Assembly: GCA_041600915.1 (NCBI GenBank)
Contig: JBFIJC010000168.1
Location: 1-7,975 of the forward strand
DNA length: 7,975 bases
Direction: 5' to 3'
Source of the DNA: Nitrogeniibacter sp041600915
GTDB taxonomy: Bacteria; Pseudomonadota; Gammaproteobacteria; Burkholderiales; Rhodocyclaceae
Shown here: positions 5,767 to 7,975 of the stretch, piece by piece
Layout: the number at the start of each line of letters is the position of its first letter
Position numbering within the stretch: the first letter of the stretch is position 1
Position numbers and translations under genes: made by a program
The notes under the pieces: generated by a model
What the model saw: the letters and a program-made list of their open reading frames with translations, nothing else
Told to the model about the DNA's origin: nothing
The model's database searches: none

Positions 5767-6204
5767 ATGCTTCCCACCGATCCGGCCGCCGCTATCACTC
5801 CAGAATCCTTGATGGTCCGCGTCTATTACGAAGACACCGACGCCGCCGGCATTGTTTACTATGGCAACTACTGGCGTTTCTGCGAGCGCGGGCGCACCGA
5901 GTGGCTGCGCCGCCAGGGTTTCGACCAGCAGCAGCTCATGAACGAAACCGGTATCGCCTTCGTGGTACGCCGGGTTGAGGGCAATTACCTCCGCCCGGCC
6001 CGCCTCGACGACATGCTCGAAATCGTCACATCGGTGTCGGCGCTCAAGCGGGCAAGCCTCAGTTTCTCGCAGAAAATTTTTCGCGGTGCGGAACTCCTGT
6101 TCGAAGCCACAGTCTCTGTGGCCAGCCTGGATACCAGACGCAACCGTGCCGTTGCCATCCCCGACACCATTCGAAAAACACTGACCCCGGATCAACCGGG
6201 CTAA
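5767..6204 (+). CDS. ybgC: YbgC-type acyl-CoA thioesterase of the Tol-Pal cluster
   Basis: Hotdog-fold 4-hydroxybenzoyl-CoA thioesterase family protein, 145 residues from this start (E. coli YbgC is 134). The catalytic region VRVYYEDTDAAGIVYYGNYWRF matches the family signature, with the active aspartate in the EDTD segment, followed by ERGRTEWLR, VRRVEGNYLRPARLDDMLE and a typical C-terminal strand region. YbgC hydrolyses acyl-CoA thioesters in the cytoplasm and has been linked to phospholipid metabolism; it usually heads the tol operon, as here. Start choice is uncertain: ATG at 5758 overlaps the -10-like box, ATG at 5767 would be nearly leaderless, and ATG at 5812 gives a 130-residue protein; none has a clear ribosome binding site. 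The stop is only two bases before the tolQ start. Confidence 0.94.
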   Translation: MLPTDPAAAITPESLMVRVYYEDTDAAGIVYYGNYWRFCERGRTEWLRRQGFDQQQLMNETGIAFVVRRVEGNYLRPARLDDMLEIVTSVSALKRASLSFSQKIFRGAELLFEATVSVASLDTRRNRAVAIPDTIRKTLTPDQPG

Positions 6205-6206
6205 CC

Positions 6207-6881
6207 ATGCCAATCACACAAGATCTGTCGATACTCTCCCTCATCGCCGAAGCCAGTCTGCTGGTCAAGTTGGTGATGGCCCTGCTCGCGGGCCTCTCCT
6301 TCATGTCCTGGTACTGGATTTTCCGCAAATGGTTTTCCATTGGCAGCGCGCGGCGCAAATCGATGGAGTTTGAGCGCGGCTTCTGGAGTGGCGGCGATCT
6401 GAACGCGCTCTACCAGAGCGCCGGCAACGACCGCCACAACACCGGCCCGATGGAGCGCATCTTCGAATCCGGCTACCGCGAGTTCTCCAAGCTGCATGCC
6501 AAGAAGGCCGACCACGCCACCGTGGTCGACGGCGCCCGCCGCGCCATGCGCGCCACCTACCAGCGCGAGATTGACGAACTCGAAGCCCACCTGGCCTTCC
6601 TCGCCTCGGTCGGTTCGGTCTCGCCCTACATCGGCCTGTTCGGCACCGTGTGGGGCATCATGAACGCCTTCCGCGGCCTCTCCAATGTCACCTCGGCCAC
6701 GCTCGCCCATGTCGCCCCCGGCATTGCCGAAGCCCTGGTTGCCACGGCCATCGGCCTGTTTGCCGCCATCCCGGCCGTGGTCGCCTACAACCGGTTTGCC
6801 CACGACATCGACCGCTTGTCGATCCGTCTCGAGAGCTTCATGGAAGAGTTCTCCAACATCCTGCAGCGCCAGCTGCGTTGA
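6207..6881 (+). CDS. tolQ: TolQ, inner-membrane motor subunit of the Tol-Pal system
   Basis: Membrane subunit (224 residues) of the proton-driven TolQ-TolR motor, of the MotA/TolQ/ExbB family. Three membrane helices are visible: about 15-38, 131-155 and 168-195. Between the first and second is the large cytoplasmic loop with the conserved EFSKL and RAMRATYQREIDELE segments. The polar residues lining the proton path are present: T147 in LFGTVWGIM and T180 in EALVATAIGL, equivalent to E. coli T145 and T178. The motor drives TolA to engage Pal and keeps the outer membrane attached during division. The start lies two bases after the ybgC stop and lacks a strong ribosome binding site, suggesting translational coupling. 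tolR follows after an 18-base gap. Confidence 0.98.
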   Translation: MPITQDLSILSLIAEASLLVKLVMALLAGLSFMSWYWIFRKWFSIGSARRKSMEFERGFWSGGDLNALYQSAGNDRHNTGPMERIFESGYREFSKLHAKKADHATVVDGARRAMRATYQREIDELEAHLAFLASVGSVSPYIGLFGTVWGIMNAFRGLSNVTSATLAHVAPGIAEALVATAIGLFAAIPAVVAYNRFAHDIDRLSIRLESFMEEFSNILQRQLR

Positions 6882-6899
6882 TCGGGCCGAGGATCTCCC

Positions 6900-7322
6900 A
6901 TGCGTGAGCGCCGCCTGATGAACCAGATCAACGTCGTGCCGTATATCGACGTGATGCTGGTGCTGCTCGTCATCTTCATGGTCACGGCCCCGATGATCCA
7001 GACCGGCAGCGTCGATTTGCCCAGCGTGGGCAAAGCCTCGCAAACGCCGGCCGAACCGCTCAACGTTGTCGTTAAGGCCGATGGCAGCGTCGCGCTGCGC
7101 GACGCGGCGCAAGACCCTGTGCCGATGGCACTCGACGCCGCCGTCGCACAACTGCGCCAGATGCAGCTCGACAACCCCGCCCGCGCCATCCTCATCGCCG
7201 GCGACCGCGACGCGCGCTACGACGCGGTACTCAATGTCATGGACGCGCTGCAGCGCGCTGGCGTCGACAAGATCGGGCTGCTGGTGCAGCGCGGCGACCG
7301 CGAGTCGGCACCTAAACGATGA
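6900..7322 (+). CDS. tolR: TolR, stator/rotor partner of TolQ
   Basis: ExbD/TolR family protein of 140 residues (E. coli 142). A short cytoplasmic head (MRERRLMNQ) leads into a single membrane helix, residues about 12-33, carrying the essential proton-binding aspartate D17 in VVPYIDVMLVLLVIF. After the helix comes the typical VDLPSVGKAS and a periplasmic domain (about 45-135) with VVVKADGSVALRD and ILIAGDRDARYDAVLNVMDALQRAGVDKIGLLVQ, which match the family fold that dimerises and contacts peptidoglycan. The ATG is preceded by GAGGAT about seven bases upstream, a good ribosome binding site. The stop codon overlaps the tolA start by four bases (ATGA), so the two are translationally coupled. Confidence 0.98.
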   Translation: MRERRLMNQINVVPYIDVMLVLLVIFMVTAPMIQTGSVDLPSVGKASQTPAEPLNVVVKADGSVALRDAAQDPVPMALDAAVAQLRQMQLDNPARAILIAGDRDARYDAVLNVMDALQRAGVDKIGLLVQRGDRESAPKR

Positions 7323-7975
7323 ATCCCGCGCAGGACCGCCCGGAGCCGGGCAAACGCATTTCGTTCGTACTCGCTGCGCTGGTGCACCTAGCGCTGGCGG
7401 CTTTTCTGTTTTTTGGCGTGCGCTGGCAGAGCGAGCCGCCGGCCGCAGTGCAGGTCGCGCTGGTCTCCATCCCGTCCATGCCCACGCGCGTCGCGCCACC
7501 GCCCAAGCCTGAGCCGGCCCCGGAACCCAAACCCGAGCCGAAGCCCGAACCCAAGCCTGAGCCGAAACCGGAACCTAAGCCCGAGCCCAAGCCGGAGCCG
7601 AAGCCCGAGCCGAAGCCGCCCGAGATCAAGATCCCGGAAAAAAAGCCTGAGCCCAAAAAGCCCACGCCGAAGCCTGAGCCCAAGCCCGAACCCAAAAAGC
7701 CGGAACCAAAAAAGCCCGAGCCTAAGAAACCCGAGCCAAAGCCGGAACCAAAACCAGAACCGAAGAGGCCGGAGCCCAAGCCGACGCCGAAACCTGAGCC
7801 CAAAATCGATCGCTCAAAAGCGATTGAGGACCAACGCATGCAGGAGCTGCTGGCGATGGATGCCCAGCGCGCCCGTGAGTCGGAGATTCTCAAGCAAGAG
7901 ATGCAGTCGGCGGCGAGAAGTCGCGCACTAGACGCATACCGAACCGCAATTAGCCAGAAAGTGAAGCGAAACATC
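7319..7975 (+). CDS. tolA: TolA, periplasm-spanning Tol protein (partial, 3' end outside window)
   Basis: 219 codons are open to the right edge without a stop. After a short cytoplasmic head (residues 1-13), one membrane helix follows (about 14-34, ISFVLAALVHLALAAFLFF) containing H23, equivalent to the His of the E. coli TolA motif. Next comes a long spacer, residues about 60-162, made almost entirely of PEPK/PEPKK repeats, then a charged helical part (about 163-200, EDQRMQELLAMDAQRARES) and the first residues of the C-terminal TolA domain (LDAYRTAISQKVKRNI). That domain, which binds TolB and Pal, is mostly outside the window. TolA transmits motion from TolQR across the periplasm. The ATG overlaps the tolR stop, and no other start fits. 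The first-helix Ser residues of the E. coli SHLS motif appear replaced (A19, V34). Confidence 0.96.
   Translation, partial: MNPAQDRPEPGKRISFVLAALVHLALAAFLFFGVRWQSEPPAAVQVALVSIPSMPTRVAPPPKPEPAPEPKPEPKPEPKPEPKPEPKPEPKPEPKPEPKPPEIKIPEKKPEPKKPTPKPEPKPEPKKPEPKKPEPKKPEPKPEPKPEPKRPEPKPTPKPEPKIDRSKAIEDQRMQELLAMDAQRARESEILKQEMQSAARSRALDAYRTAISQKVKRNI
7499..7804 (+). repeat. PEPK/PEPKK repeat array coding the TolA spacer
   Basis: Within tolA, 18 PEPK units and two PTPK variants are encoded. The first eight (7520-7615) are uninterrupted tetrads. After a break (PPEIKIPEKK) the remaining units include pentads with an added Lys (PEPKK) or Arg. Codons for Pro, Glu and Lys vary from unit to unit (CCC/CCG/CCT/CCA, GAG/GAA, AAG/AAA), so the protein repeat is conserved better than the DNA repeat. 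Such a spacer is expected to be stiff and extended, like the proline-rich part of TonB. Confidence 0.92.

Noticed and set aside
6201..7499. Minus-strand open frame of 432 codons opposite tolQ and tolR
   Set aside because: Shadow of conserved tol genes; the product is rich in Gly, Asp, His and Arg without motifs.
7312..7974. Minus-strand frame with a striking Gly-Ser-Gly-Phe repeat protein
   Set aside because: The repeat is the antisense reading of the TolA PEPK codons; the tolA frame is coupled to tolR and has the correct membrane helix and C-terminal domain.
1..7975. Search for mobile elements, CRISPR arrays, tRNA genes or a defence-type gene cluster
   Set aside because: No terminal inverted repeats, transposase, regularly spaced repeats or cloverleaf was found; the only repeat array is inside tolA and is protein-coding.

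Overview
The window looks like chromosomal DNA from a GC-rich, Gram-negative betaproteobacterium, most likely of the Rhodocyclales type (Azoarcus/Thauera/Zoogloea relatives). This is inferred from three things: an HslV with the MEQYHG-TT amino terminus typical of betaproteobacteria, a PEP-CTERM/exosortase substrate, and a ybgC-tolQ-tolR-tolA cluster whose TolA has a proline-rich PEPK spacer. No insertion sequence, phage gene, CRISPR array, rRNA or tRNA was seen. Coding density is high and every complete gene appears intact.

Layout: (1) Positions 1-1247, minus strand: an AEC-family permease followed 18 bases later by an AlaX-type alanyl-tRNA editing protein that runs off the left edge. (2) A 241-base divergent intergenic region (1248-1488) holding a candidate sigma-54 site and an 11-base-period direct repeat, both upstream of (3) a plus-strand exported PEP-CTERM protein (1489-2298). 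(4) A perfect 12-bp stem terminator (2321-2349) between convergent genes, probably serving both strands. (5) Minus strand: a 376-residue protein with two STAS-like domains (5490-4360), then hslV and hslU, the two subunits of the HslUV (ClpQY) protease. A good candidate heat-shock (sigma-32) promoter lies across the end of the STAS gene and would drive hslVU independently. (6) A short divergent spacer (5491-5766), then (7) the plus-strand tol cluster ybgC, tolQ, tolR, tolA; tolA is cut by the right edge.

Working together: TolQ and TolR form the proton-driven inner-membrane motor, TolA spans the periplasm to TolB/Pal beyond the window, and YbgC is the thioesterase that commonly heads this operon. 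HslU unfolds substrates and feeds them to HslV. The exported PEP-CTERM protein presumably depends on an exosortase encoded elsewhere.

Most of the window is conserved housekeeping sequence. The least explained element is the duplicated helical-plus-STAS protein upstream of hslVU. Regulatory observations (sigma-32 site, sigma-54 site, tandem CCTCACA boxes, possible leaderless ybgC start) were found by eye and need the stated checks.
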